Positions 33,056 to 40,803 of a stretch of DNA of 64,000 bases are shown here, in pieces. Made by a program: the position numbers and the translations under genes. The notes beneath the pieces are model-generated. The model did no database searches. It was not told the origin of the DNA and saw only the letters and a list, made by a program, of their open reading frames with translations. This DNA is from Actinocatenispora thailandica. Its GTDB lineage: Bacteria > Actinomycetota > Actinomycetes > Mycobacteriales > Micromonosporaceae. How positions within the stretch are numbered: the stretch's first letter is position 1; the number at the start of each line of letters is the position of its first letter. The stretch spans positions 4,338,198 through 4,402,197 of the forward strand of contig NZ_AP023355.1 of assembly GCF_016865425.1 (NCBI RefSeq). The letters run 5' to 3'.

Positions 33056-33985
33056 TCAGGCCGGGATCAGGATGGTACGACCGGCGAGCCGGCCGGCGGC
33101 GTAGTCGGCGTGCACCGCCGGCAGGTCGGCCAGCGGTCGCCGGTCGGCGACGTCGATGCGCAGGGTACCGGCGTCCACCCGGGCGACGAGCTCCGCGAGC
33201 TGCGCGGCGTCGCTGCGGGAGAACACCTGCGCGGTCCGGACCTGTCGGGCCGGGTCCGGGTCGGCCGGCGCCGTCGCGCTGACCAGCACTCCCCCGTCGG
33301 CGACGAGCCCGACCAGCACGGCGGACTGCTCCGGCGAGGTCGGCACCAGGTTGAGCACCACGTCGAACGGCGCACCGGTTACCGGCGCGGAACCTTCGAC
33401 GTAGCCGACGATCCGGTCGGCACCGTACTCGCGGAGCCGGTCCGCGCTGCGGTCGCTGCCGGTCGCGGTGACCTCGGCACCGAGCTGTTTCGCCAGCTGC
33501 ACCGCGTACCCGCCGACCGCACCGCCGGCTCCGTTGACCAGGATCCGCTGCCCCGTCGTCAGCCCCGCGACCTCGGTCAGCGCCTGCCAGGCGGTCAGCG
33601 CGGCGGCCGGCAGCGCGGCGGCGTCGGCCAGCGGTACGGTCCGCGGCGCCGCGGCGAGCGCCTCGGCCGGCGCGAGCACGTGCTCGGCGGCGGCGCCGTC
33701 GGCGGTCATCGGCAGGTAGGCCAGCACCGCGGCACCGACCTGCTGGCCCGTGACGTCGGCACCGAGTTCGGCGACCGTGCCGGCGACCTCGACACCGGGC
33801 ACGTGCGGGAACTCGACCGGGAACACCTCGGCGAGCCGGCCCGCCCGGATCGACGCGTCGACCGGGTTGAACGTGGTGGCGGCGACCTGCACCAGCACCT
33901 GCCCGGCGGCGGGCACCGGGCGCGGCGCGTCCTCGTAGGCCAGGACGTCGCTGTCGCCGTACCGGTGGAAACGTACTGCCTTCAT
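33056..33985 (-). CDS. Quinone oxidoreductase-like NADP-dependent dehydrogenase (MDR superfamily)
   Basis: This is a 309-residue protein. ATG 33985 has GGGAGGG 6 bases upstream. It is a zinc-independent medium-chain dehydrogenase: residues 1-115 form the GroES-like domain (FNPVDASIRAGRLAEVFPVEFPHVPGVEVAGTV, in separate motifs), and residues 120-250 form the Rossmann domain (ILVNGAGGAVGGYAVQLAKQ). It lacks the structural-zinc Cys cluster. Such enzymes reduce quinones or enones with NADPH. The gene is divergent from a MarR regulator, with three matching operators in the intergenic region. Confidence 0.9.
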   Translation of the reverse strand: MKAVRFHRYGDSDVLAYEDAPRPVPAAGQVLVQVAATTFNPVDASIRAGRLAEVFPVEFPHVPGVEVAGTVAELGADVTGQQVGAAVLAYLPMTADGAAAEHVLAPAEALAAAPRTVPLADAAALPAAALTAWQALTEVAGLTTGQRILVNGAGGAVGGYAVQLAKQLGAEVTATGSDRSADRLREYGADRIVGYVEGSAPVTGAPFDVVLNLVPTSPEQSAVLVGLVADGGVLVSATAPADPDPARQVRTAQVFSRSDAAQLAELVARVDAGTLRIDVADRRPLADLPAVHADYAAGRLAGRTILIPA

Positions 33986-34006
33986 GATTTGCCCTCCCGC
34001 GATTTG

Positions 34007-34020
34007 CTTCGATTTCGAAG
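34007..34020. promoter_or_regulatory. MarR operator 1 (CTTCGA-N2-TCGAAG)
   Basis: A perfect 6-base dyad with a TT centre, 22 bases before the start of the oxidoreductase gene on the minus strand. It is one of three such sites in this region. Confidence 0.75.
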
Positions 34021-34039
34021 TGCCCCCACCGTGCCACTG

Positions 34040-34053
34040 CTTCGAGCTCGAAA
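34040..34053. promoter_or_regulatory. MarR operator 2 (CTTCGA-N2-TCGAAA)
   Basis: Same dyad as the flanking sites with one mismatch in the right arm, 33 bases from site 1. It lies where the minus-strand promoter is expected. Confidence 0.7.
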
Positions 34054-34086
34054 CAACAGCGCCGGCCGGTGAGGGTCGTCACTCTG

Positions 34087-34100
34087 CTTCGAAATCGAAG
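34087..34100. promoter_or_regulatory. MarR operator 3 (CTTCGA-N2-TCGAAG)
   Basis: A perfect dyad with flanking TG and CA extending the symmetry. It lies just before a TAGACT -10 (34105-34110) and the ATG at 34117, which would give a leaderless regulator mRNA. Confidence 0.75.
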
Positions 34101-34116
34101 CAACTAGACTGTCGGC

Positions 34117-34605
34117 ATGGCGGACGCCCTGGAACCCGAGCAGCTGCGCGCCTACTTCGCGCTGATGGAGTCGGTGAGCCTGCTGCAGCACGCCGTCGAA
34201 CAGCAGCTGCGCGCCGACGGGGGCATCAGCTACGTGCAGTTCCAGCTGCTCGCCCGGCTCGCCCAGACGAAACAGCTCACCATGACCGAACTGGCCGACG
34301 GCGTGGTGTACAGCCGCAGCGGCCTCACCCACCAGGCGAAACTGCTGGAGCGAGCCGGCCTGATCACCCGCACCGGCTGCCCGGACGACCAGCGCGCCAC
34401 CGTGGCCGCCATCACCGACACCGGCCTCGCCCTGATCAGGCGACTGATGCCCGGCCACATCGAGGTCACCCGCAGCCTGCTGTTCGACTCGCTGTCCAAC
34501 GAGGATCTGCACGCCCTGACCGAGATCATGACCCGGGCCCGCGACCACATGCGGGCGCAGCCACCCCGGTCGGCGACCAGCCGGCGACGCCCGACCACCG
34601 ACTGA
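34117..34605 (+). CDS. MarR-family transcriptional regulator
   Basis: This is a 162-residue protein. The winged helix lies at residues about 35-110: SYVQFQLLARLAQ, LTMTELADGVVYSRSGLTHQAKLLERAGLI, TRTGCPDDQRATVAAITDTG (consecutive motifs). N- and C-terminal helices give the usual dimer. There is no ribosome binding site, and the -10-like TAGACT sits 6 bases before the ATG, so a leaderless transcript is likely. It probably represses both itself and the divergent quinone-oxidoreductase-like gene through the three CTTCGA dyads. Confidence 0.92.
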   Translation: MADALEPEQLRAYFALMESVSLLQHAVEQQLRADGGISYVQFQLLARLAQTKQLTMTELADGVVYSRSGLTHQAKLLERAGLITRTGCPDDQRATVAAITDTGLALIRRLMPGHIEVTRSLLFDSLSNEDLHALTEIMTRARDHMRAQPPRSATSRRRPTTD

Positions 34606-34611
34606 ACCGGG

Positions 34612-35265
34612 TCAGGTCGCGGTCGGGCGGTCGGCCGTGATCAACGGCCGCAGCCGGGTACCGGCGAGCCGGTCGAGCAGCCGGGCCAGCGGCGCGGTCA
34701 GGCAGACCACCAGTACCACCGCGACCAGGGCACCGATCAGCAACCCGGCACCGACATCGGTCGGATAGTGCACGCCGACATAGACCCGGGCGAACGCCAG
34801 GAACACGGCCAGTACGGCGGCGAGCGCTCCCCACCGCCGGTGCACCAACAGCAGCCCGCCGGCGAACGCGCCGGCGATCATCGCGTGGTCGGACGGGAAC
34901 GACCCGTCGGCGGCGTGCGGCAGCAGTTGCAGCACGTGCGGCAGCGTCACGAACGGCCGCGGCCGGTCGACCACCGGGTTGATGATCTGGTTGAGCGCCA
35001 ACGCGGCCACCGTGGCCACCGCGGTGAGGAGTACGCCGGCGAGCGGTCGCCGGTCCGCCCCGCGCCGGGCCGACAGCCCGCAGCAGGCCCAGGCCACGGT
35101 GAGCGCCACCAGACCGCCCCACAGCGCGTACCCGGCCATGAACCCGTGCGCCCATCCGGTGTCCGCGGACAACCGGTTGACATCGAGAAACAGTGAGCTG
35201 TCCCAGCCCATCCGGTGCGCCTCCAGATACCCCACGAGCATCGACAGTGCATGGTGTCGGTTCAT
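34612..35265 (-). CDS. PAP2-family membrane phosphatase
   Basis: This is a 217-residue protein. ATG 35265 has GGAGGAG just upstream. The three PAP2 motifs are complete: NPVVDRPRPF, GSFPSDHAM and ARVYVGVHYPTDV. About five to six membrane helices are visible. Relatives dephosphorylate undecaprenyl diphosphate (BcrC-like) or phosphatidate at the outer face of the membrane. The gene is divergent from blaI; the BlaI-type dyads at 35308-35361 lie 43 bases upstream. Envelope-stress control, together with the glycosyltransferase at 23.5 kb, is therefore plausible but inferred. Confidence 0.88.
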   Translation of the reverse strand: MNRHHALSMLVGYLEAHRMGWDSSLFLDVNRLSADTGWAHGFMAGYALWGGLVALTVAWACCGLSARRGADRRPLAGVLLTAVATVAALALNQIINPVVDRPRPFVTLPHVLQLLPHAADGSFPSDHAMIAGAFAGGLLLVHRRWGALAAVLAVFLAFARVYVGVHYPTDVGAGLLIGALVAVVLVVCLTAPLARLLDRLAGTRLRPLITADRPTAT

Positions 35266-35307
35266 CCCGCTCCTCCGGCGACCGAGCGGCGGTGCGACAC
35301 GACCCGG

Positions 35308-35361
35308 CTACTACACTTGAGCGTCGCAGCTATTATTACTACATCCGATGTCGTAGTTGTG
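35308..35361 (+). promoter_or_regulatory. BlaI operator/promoter of the blaI-M56 operon
   Basis: -35 TTGAGC (35317-35322), a 17-base spacer, -10 TACATC (35340-35345). Two imperfect dyads overlap it: CTACTAC-N8-GTCGCAG and ACTAC-N10-GTAGT. The block is conserved at the GT promoter (24750-24803). It also sits upstream of the divergent PAP2 gene. Confidence 0.8.
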
Positions 35362-35371
35362 CGGGGTGGCG

Positions 35372-35752
35372 ATGGGTACCGACGACGGCGCCGACCGGGT
35401 GGGCCTGACCCGCCGGGTCTGGCAGGTGCTGTCCGCATCGACCGAACCGATGACCACCGCACAGGTGCGTACGGTGCTCGGCGGCGGCTGGGCGTACACC
35501 ACGGTGATGACCGTGCTGACCCGCCTCGTCGCGCAGGGCGCCGCCACCCGGCACCGGGTCGGCCGCGCCTTCGCCTACACCGCGGTCGCCGACGAGGCCG
35601 AACTCACCGCACGCCGGATGAGCCGGCTGCTGGACGCCGGTACCGATCGGGCCGCGGTGCTGGCCCGCTTCATCGACGTGCTCAGCGACCAGGACGAGAA
35701 GCTGCTGGAGGAGCTGCTCGCCAGCCCACGCGACGACGAGGACGGGTCGTGA
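35372..35752 (+). CDS. blaI: BlaI/MecI/CopY-family repressor
   Basis: This is a 126-residue protein. ATG 35372 follows GGGGTGG; an in-frame GTG two codons earlier is possible. The winged helix is typical of BlaI: TRRVWQVLSASTEPMTTAQVRTVL, GGGWAYTTVMTVLTRLVAQG and HRVGRAFAYTAV (separate motifs). The C-terminal part (SRLLDAGTDRAAVLARFIDVL) is the dimerisation helix region that is normally cleaved or released on signalling. It is followed, with a GTGA overlap, by an M56 peptidase, the usual sensor partner. The family controls beta-lactam or envelope-stress genes. No beta-lactamase is seen here; the second operator is at a glycosyltransferase gene. Confidence 0.9.
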   Translation: MGTDDGADRVGLTRRVWQVLSASTEPMTTAQVRTVLGGGWAYTTVMTVLTRLVAQGAATRHRVGRAFAYTAVADEAELTARRMSRLLDAGTDRAAVLARFIDVLSDQDEKLLEELLASPRDDEDGS

Positions 35753-36714
35753 TCGCCGCCGTCGTGGTGTGCCTCGGCGCCTGCCTGGCCTTCGCGGCCG
35801 TCGCACCCCTCGCCGGCCGGCGACTGCCACCGGCCGCGGCCACCCGGCTGCTCGCCGGTGGCTCGGTGCTGGCGGCCGGCTGCGGCGGCTTCGTGCTCGC
35901 CGTGATGGCGGCCGTCTGGCTCGGCCAGATCGGCGAGGTCGCCGAGTGGGGGCACTGGTCCCCGGTCGCGCTGCACGCCGACTCGCCGCTGCCGGCACCG
36001 GTCGGCTTCGCGGCGGGCGCCGTGCTGCTGCCGCTCGCCTTCCTCGGCGTACGCGCCGTCGTCGACCGCTGCCGGCAGCTGGTCCGGGTGCACCTCGCCT
36101 GCCGGCGACTGGCCCGGCCCGGCCAGGTGGCGATCGTCGACTCCGCGGTGCCGGACGCCTTCACCACCCCCGGGGTGGTCGGCCGGATCGTGGTGACCAC
36201 CGCGCTGCTCACCGCGCTCGACCCCGACCAGCAGCGGGCCCTGATCGCGCACGAGCGGTCCCACATGGCCCACCGGCACGCCTGGTGGCGGCTGGCCGCG
36301 GACCTCGCCGCCGCCGTCAATCCGCTGTTGCGGCGCACCGCCGACACCGTCGCCCAGGCCATCGAGCGATGGGCCGACGAGGACGCCGCGGCGGTCGTCG
36401 GGGACCGGCAGCTGGTGGCCCGCGCGGTGGCACACGCCGCACTGGCCAGCCGTCGCCGACCCGCCTCGCCGGTGGCGGCCGCGGTCGGCGGTCGGGTACC
36501 GCAGCGGGTCCGCGCCCTGCTCGCTCCGCCGCCGCGCCGACGCCCGCTGCTGCTCGCCGGGCTGCTGGTGGTGCTGCTGGCCGGGGCCGGCGGCGCCGCC
36601 GCGGTCGAGCACACCGGCGAGGACCTCTTCGAGCACGCCGAACTGCACGGCCAGCACGCCGCGCCGCACGGCCCCGCGCTCGCCCGGTACCGGGACGGCC
36701 GGCGGCACCGCTGA
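35749..36714 (+). CDS. M56-family membrane metallopeptidase (BlaR1-like, short)
   Basis: This is a 321-residue protein, GTG overlapping blaI by 4 bases. Membrane helices lie near residues 3-20, 35-60, 80-105 and 270-290. The zinc site is ALIAHERSH (HExxH) at about 165, with the downstream Glu in IERWADEDAA. It lacks the extracellular penicillin-binding domain of BlaR1, as do most actinobacterial M56 proteins. It presumably cleaves BlaI, or a regulated partner, when the envelope is perturbed. The C-terminal tail is His-rich (EHTGEDLFEHAELHGQHAAPHG) and could bind metal. Confidence 0.9.
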   Translation: MIAAVVVCLGACLAFAAVAPLAGRRLPPAAATRLLAGGSVLAAGCGGFVLAVMAAVWLGQIGEVAEWGHWSPVALHADSPLPAPVGFAAGAVLLPLAFLGVRAVVDRCRQLVRVHLACRRLARPGQVAIVDSAVPDAFTTPGVVGRIVVTTALLTALDPDQQRALIAHERSHMAHRHAWWRLAADLAAAVNPLLRRTADTVAQAIERWADEDAAAVVGDRQLVARAVAHAALASRRRPASPVAAAVGGRVPQRVRALLAPPPRRRPLLLAGLLVVLLAGAGGAAAVEHTGEDLFEHAELHGQHAAPHGPALARYRDGRRHR

Positions 36715-36774
36715 GCGACCGGCCGACGCGCCCGGCGGGCAGACCGGCCGGCCACCGCGGCGCACACTGGTGGC

Positions 36775-37101
36775 ATGACACGTCCCGAGCTGGCGGCACG
36801 GCCAGGGTGGCGCCGCACCGGCGACGGCCGGTTCCCGGCGGCGGCCCGGGTCGACGGCCGCTGGTGGGTGCTGCGGCTCAACGGGTTCCCTGATCATCCA
36901 CTGTGGACGCTGTTCGTGGCCGGAGCGGTTCGCTACGACCTGGACACCACGCCGGTCGGCTGGGACCACCCGCTGGACCGCTCCGCGCCGGCGCTGCCGG
37001 ACGAGGTCGCCGCCACGGTGCTGGCGCCGGTGCGCCCGTTCGCCGCGTACGGCAGCGAGCACGGCCAGCCCTGCGACGGCCCGTTCTGCTGCGACGGCTG
37101 A
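36775..37101 (+). CDS. Conserved-looking small protein of unknown function
   Basis: This is a 108-residue protein with ATG 36775. No good ribosome binding site is visible. The composition is well mixed, with GC-rich third positions and many Trp/Pro (RWWVLRLNGFPDHPLWTLFV, in two runs), so it looks coding. It ends in a short Cys cluster, CDGPFCCDG, that could hold a metal or disulfide. There is no signal peptide or membrane helix. I do not recognise the family. It lies 60 bases after the M56 gene on the same strand and may be read from that operon. Confidence 0.6.
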   Translation: MTRPELAARPGWRRTGDGRFPAAARVDGRWWVLRLNGFPDHPLWTLFVAGAVRYDLDTTPVGWDHPLDRSAPALPDEVAATVLAPVRPFAAYGSEHGQPCDGPFCCDG

Positions 37102-37285
37102 TCCCGCGGCACGCCGGCGGGTCACGGCGGTGCGCGGGCAAGGTCGGTCCGTCGCCACCGGACGAGGTCGCCCTCGTGGCCGGACGTTGCCGGTGTCCTC
37201 CGACGTGGCGCATCCCCGCCGCAGCGATACGGGTGGTACGGGTTGGTTCGGCGCGGTTCGCCACCGGTACGGCGCGATACCCACC

Positions 37286-37320
37286 GAACGGCCGGTCCTC
37301 GCTGACCGAACCGGCCGTTC
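37286..37320. terminator. Hairpin 1 in the 37.1-37.5 kb region
   Basis: An 11-base perfect stem (GAACGGCCGGT) with a 13-base loop. It is followed 4 bases later by a second hairpin. It may terminate the upstream transcript or form part of a structured leader of the secreted-protein gene. Confidence 0.45.
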
Positions 37321-37324
37321 CGGC

Positions 37325-37349
37325 TGCACCCGGTAGCGAACCGGGTGCA
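37325..37349. terminator. Hairpin 2 in the 37.1-37.5 kb region
   Basis: A 10-base perfect stem (TGCACCCGGT) with an AGCGA loop. The tandem arrangement with hairpin 1 is what makes either of them notable. Confidence 0.45.
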
Positions 37350-37515
37350 CCGCGGCGAAGACCAAGCGGCCCGCGCTCCGGCGACCGCCGATGGCTCCGG
37401 TCGTCCGAGGACCCCCGGCGCGGGTCCGTTCGGTACGTGCTGTCAGCGACCCGGCGTTACCCCGGGCCGCTGGCGGAGTCGCCACGCGCGGCTCGACAAG
37501 CAAGGGATGTGGTAC

Positions 37516-38484
37516 ATGCACAGGAAGTTACTGGCGATGGCCGCGGTCGCGACCGTCGCCGGCGGCCTGCTCGCCGCGGGCGCCGCGAACGCCGCACCGA
37601 CCCCGCAGGACAACACGATCCGCAGCGTCGACAAGCAGCTGTTCATCCCCGGCAACACGATGAACGGCGACTTCTCGACCGCGACGTTGAGCCGCCGCGG
37701 GGTCACGCTGGCGGTCTCGGCGCCGGGTGACCAGGCCGGCTATCTGCGGCCGCTGGCCGCCAAGACGCCGCTGGCCAACGTGGCCTCGTTCGGGTACACG
37801 ACCGTCCAGCTGGCCGCCCAGCCGGCCAACGCGGCGCTGCTGCCGACGCTGCAGCTCGGGGTGTACGACACGGCCGGCCACTGGGACGGCACCCTGGTGT
37901 ACGACCCGGCGCAGGGCGGCAGCGGGGTCGACGGCACCCGGTTCGACACCACGCAGACCACCGGTGGCTGGTGGTGGACGAAGAACCCGGACGCCGCGCA
38001 CAAGGTCTCCGACCGGCGCACCCTGGCCGACTGGGGGTCCGCGGACCTGAAGGGCTTCACCGTCGGCTACTACGGTGTCGAGCTCGGTACGTTCCCGGCG
38101 CCGCAGGCGGTGAAGGCGTCGGTCAACGACGTGCACATCGTCACCGACGCCCAGGACGTCACCGACCACTTCACCTCGCAGGCGGCGCCGCCGGCGTTCG
38201 AGCCCAGCGTGCTCGAACCGTCGAACCTGTGCCGGGTGTCGTCGACCGACAAGCACAACGTGTGGCAGGTGACCAACGTGTCGGGCGGCCGGGACCGGAC
38301 GTTCCACGCCGGCGTCACCTACGACGGCAAGACGACCTGGTTCGGCTGGCCGCACACGGTCAAGGCCGGGCAGTCGACGGCCATCGTCTCGCCGTACGGC
38401 GGCAAGCTGACGATCCAGTGGTACGACGGCGCGGGCAACAAGAAGCTCGCCTACGCCACCAGCGACCACACCATCGTCTGCTGA
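37516..38484 (+). CDS. Secreted protein of unknown function
   Basis: This is a 322-residue protein. ATG 37516 is preferred because AAGGGA lies 8 bases upstream; the ATG at 37507 is too close to it. A Sec signal peptide (MHRKLLAMAAVATVAGG with a cleavage-like ANA-A near 28) is clear. The mature part looks beta-rich, with repeated Trp (TTGGWWWTKNPDAAHK, TWFGWPHTVKAG) and two Cys, one in SNLCRVSS and one at the final residue, possibly a disulfide. There is no catalytic motif. A strong hairpin lies 16 bases after the stop. Confidence 0.72.
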   Translation: MHRKLLAMAAVATVAGGLLAAGAANAAPTPQDNTIRSVDKQLFIPGNTMNGDFSTATLSRRGVTLAVSAPGDQAGYLRPLAAKTPLANVASFGYTTVQLAAQPANAALLPTLQLGVYDTAGHWDGTLVYDPAQGGSGVDGTRFDTTQTTGGWWWTKNPDAAHKVSDRRTLADWGSADLKGFTVGYYGVELGTFPAPQAVKASVNDVHIVTDAQDVTDHFTSQAAPPAFEPSVLEPSNLCRVSSTDKHNVWQVTNVSGGRDRTFHAGVTYDGKTTWFGWPHTVKAGQSTAIVSPYGGKLTIQWYDGAGNKKLAYATSDHTIVC

Positions 38485-38500
38485 CGTTCCGGTGACATCG

Positions 38501-38539
38501 GGCGTGCCCGGCGGATCACGGTGATCCGCCGGGCACGCC
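38501..38539. terminator. Near-perfect 19-base-pair inverted repeat
   Basis: Arms of 19 bases beginning GGCGTGCCCGGCGG flank a single central base. It begins 16 bases after the stop of the secreted-protein gene. There is no U-run, but the stem stability is extreme, as expected for actinobacterial terminators. Confidence 0.75.
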
Positions 38540-38712
38540 TGTCGACGGGCCCCTTCCGGTACCGGTCGCGGATCCACCGGTACCGGCCAGCGCACCGATC
38601 ACCGCCTTTCCAGCGCACCGGCCGGGCACCCGGCACGCGGCGAAACTCGGCGGTGCCGCGCAACGTGCTGTGGCAGGCTGGCGGCTTCCCGACGAACCGG
38701 AGGAGCCAGGTA

Positions 38713-40539
38713 ATGGGCAGCGTGGCGTCGCTCGCGCAACGGGTGGAACAGGCCGTCGGTACCGCGATCGGCGCGGTGCTGCCGGACCGACGCGACGCCG
38801 ACCCGCTGGTCCGACGCTCCGACCGGCCCGGAGTGGACGTCCAGTCGAACGCGGCGCTGTCGCTCGCCGGGGCGGCGCACCGGTCCCCGGCCCAGCTCGC
38901 CGGTCAGCTGGCCGATCGGCTGGGCGGGGTGGCGACCGGGTTGCCCGGCGCCGTCTCGGTGACGGGACCGGGATTCCTCAACGTGAGGTTCGACGACGCC
39001 GCGCTGTGGGGCCAGGTCGCCGCGCGGCTCGCCGACGACCGGCTCGGCGTCGGTACGCCGCAGGCCGGCGTACGCGCGGTCGTCGACTACTCGTCGGTCA
39101 ACGTGGCGAAACAGCTGCACGTCGGGCACCTGCGGTCGACCGTGATCGGTGACGCGCTGGTGCGGGTGCTCGGCTTCCTCGGCGCCGAGGTGATCCGGGA
39201 GAACCATCTGGGCGACTGGGGCACCCAGTTCGGGATGCTGATCCAGTACCTGGTCGAGCATCCGGAGGCGCCGTGGCAACACGACCGGCTCGCCCCCGGT
39301 GTCACCGCGGTCTCCGCGCTGGACGCGCTGTACCGGTCCGCGCGGGCGGCCTTCGACGCCGATCCGGCGTTCGCGGACCGGGCGCGCCGGCGGGTGGTCG
39401 CGCTGCAGTCCGGCGATCCGGACACCCTGGACCGGTGGCGGCAGATCGTCACCGAGTCGCAGCATGCCTTCCAGCAGGTGTACGACCGGCTCGGCGTGCT
39501 GCTGACCGAGGCCGACGCGGCCGGCGAGTCGCGCTACAACGACGCGCTGCCCGGCGTCGTCGACGAGCTGGTACGGCGGGAGATCGCGGTGCCCTCGCAT
39601 GGCGCGCTGTGCGTGTTCGACCCGGCGTTCACCGGCCACGACGGCGCACCGGTGCCGCTGATCGTACGCAAGAGCGATGGCGGTTTCGGCTACGCCGCAA
39701 CGGATCTGGCCACCGTCCGGGATCGGGTCGACCGGCGGCGGGTGACCCGGATGCTGTACGTGGTGGATGCCCGGCAGGGGCTGCACTTCCGCCAGGTGTT
39801 CGCCGCGGCCCGCCGGGCCGGCTGGCTGCCCGACGACGTGCACGCCGAACACGTCGCGTTCGGGATGGTGCTCGGCGCCGACGGCCGGCCGTTCCGGACC
39901 CGGGACGGCGACACAGCGCGGCTGTCCGACCTGCTCGACGAGGCGGTGGCGAGCGCCCGGCGGGTGGTGCTGGCGAAGAATCCGGCCATCTCGGGCGCCG
40001 AGGCGGACCGGATCGCCGAGCTGTGCGGGATCGCCGCGGTCAAGTACGCCGATCTGGCCACCTCGCGGCAGCAGGACTACCGGTTCGACCCGGACCGGAT
40101 GGTGTCGTTCACCGGCAACACCGGCGTCTACCTGCTGTACGCGCACACCCGCGTCGCCGCGATCCTGCGCCGCGCCGGGGCGCCGGGCGAGTCCGCCGCG
40201 GCCGGGGCGATCGGCGGGTCGGATCGCGCCGGGGAGCCGGCCGCTTTCCCGGCGCCGGATCCGGCGGTACCGGTGGCGCCGGCCGAGCGCGCGCTGATCC
40301 TGGCGCTCGACGGGTTCGGTGAGGTGGCGGCGGACGTCGCGGCGCTGCTGGAGCCGCACCGGCTGTGCGGCTACCTGTACGAGCTGGCCCGCGCGTTCAC
40401 CGCGTTCTACGAGAGCTGCCCGGTACTCGCGGCCGAGCCGCCGGTGCGCGGCAACCGGCTGGCGCTGTGCCGGCTGACCCGTCGCACCCTCGCGCAGGGG
40501 TTGGCGCTGCTCGGCCTGCCCGCCCCGGACCGGCTCTAG
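38713..40539 (+). CDS. argS: Arginyl-tRNA synthetase (E. coli-like type)
   Basis: This is a 608-residue protein. ATG 38713 has GAGGAG upstream. Domains in order: an N-terminal Add1 domain (residues 1-90), a class I catalytic core with HVGHLRST as the HIGH motif (about 136-143), and an insertion. The KMSKS-equivalent loop is GADGRPFRTRDGDTARLSDLLDEA; this PFxTRxG form is that of the E. coli enzyme. The C-terminal DALR anticodon-binding domain follows (about 500-608, YLYELARAFTAFY). It charges tRNA-Arg with arginine. Many actinomycetes encode a main ArgS of a different type, so this could be a second copy. That needs the rest of the genome. Confidence 0.93.
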   Translation: MGSVASLAQRVEQAVGTAIGAVLPDRRDADPLVRRSDRPGVDVQSNAALSLAGAAHRSPAQLAGQLADRLGGVATGLPGAVSVTGPGFLNVRFDDAALWGQVAARLADDRLGVGTPQAGVRAVVDYSSVNVAKQLHVGHLRSTVIGDALVRVLGFLGAEVIRENHLGDWGTQFGMLIQYLVEHPEAPWQHDRLAPGVTAVSALDALYRSARAAFDADPAFADRARRRVVALQSGDPDTLDRWRQIVTESQHAFQQVYDRLGVLLTEADAAGESRYNDALPGVVDELVRREIAVPSHGALCVFDPAFTGHDGAPVPLIVRKSDGGFGYAATDLATVRDRVDRRRVTRMLYVVDARQGLHFRQVFAAARRAGWLPDDVHAEHVAFGMVLGADGRPFRTRDGDTARLSDLLDEAVASARRVVLAKNPAISGAEADRIAELCGIAAVKYADLATSRQQDYRFDPDRMVSFTGNTGVYLLYAHTRVAAILRRAGAPGESAAAGAIGGSDRAGEPAAFPAPDPAVPVAPAERALILALDGFGEVAADVAALLEPHRLCGYLYELARAFTAFYESCPVLAAEPPVRGNRLALCRLTRRTLAQGLALLGLPAPDRL

Positions 40540-40733
40540 CCGGCCCCGACGAACCGGTCTGCTCCCGGCCGTTCCGGACCGGCTCCGGGCCGGCCCCGAC
40601 GAACCGGACCGGCGGGCCGGGGCCAGCTGCGGGCAGGCCCCGACGAAGCAAACCGCCGGTACCTGCTGACCGGGACCCGGTTCCGCCGGACACCCACCGG
40701 GTCGGCGCGCGCCGGCCGGCCGGCACCTCGCGG

Positions 40734-40755
40734 TATCGTTCGGTGGAACGAACGA
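40734..40755. promoter_or_regulatory. XRE-cupin operator A
   Basis: The dyad TCGTTCG-N6-CGAACGA lies 49 bases before the regulator start. It matches the operator at 41480-41501 at 17 of 22 positions, which supports autoregulation. Confidence 0.75.
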
Positions 40756-40803
40756 CGAGCGGACCCTCGCGGGTACGGCGAGGCGAACGGGGAGGCGGCC
40801 ACG

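Larger units (their letters stand above)
37102..37515. other. 414-base intergenic region with two hairpins
   Basis: No gene is supported. It contains two adjacent stem-loops (separate entries) and, near its 3-prime end, the upstream region of a secreted-protein gene. No promoter boxes stood out. Confidence 0.5.
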
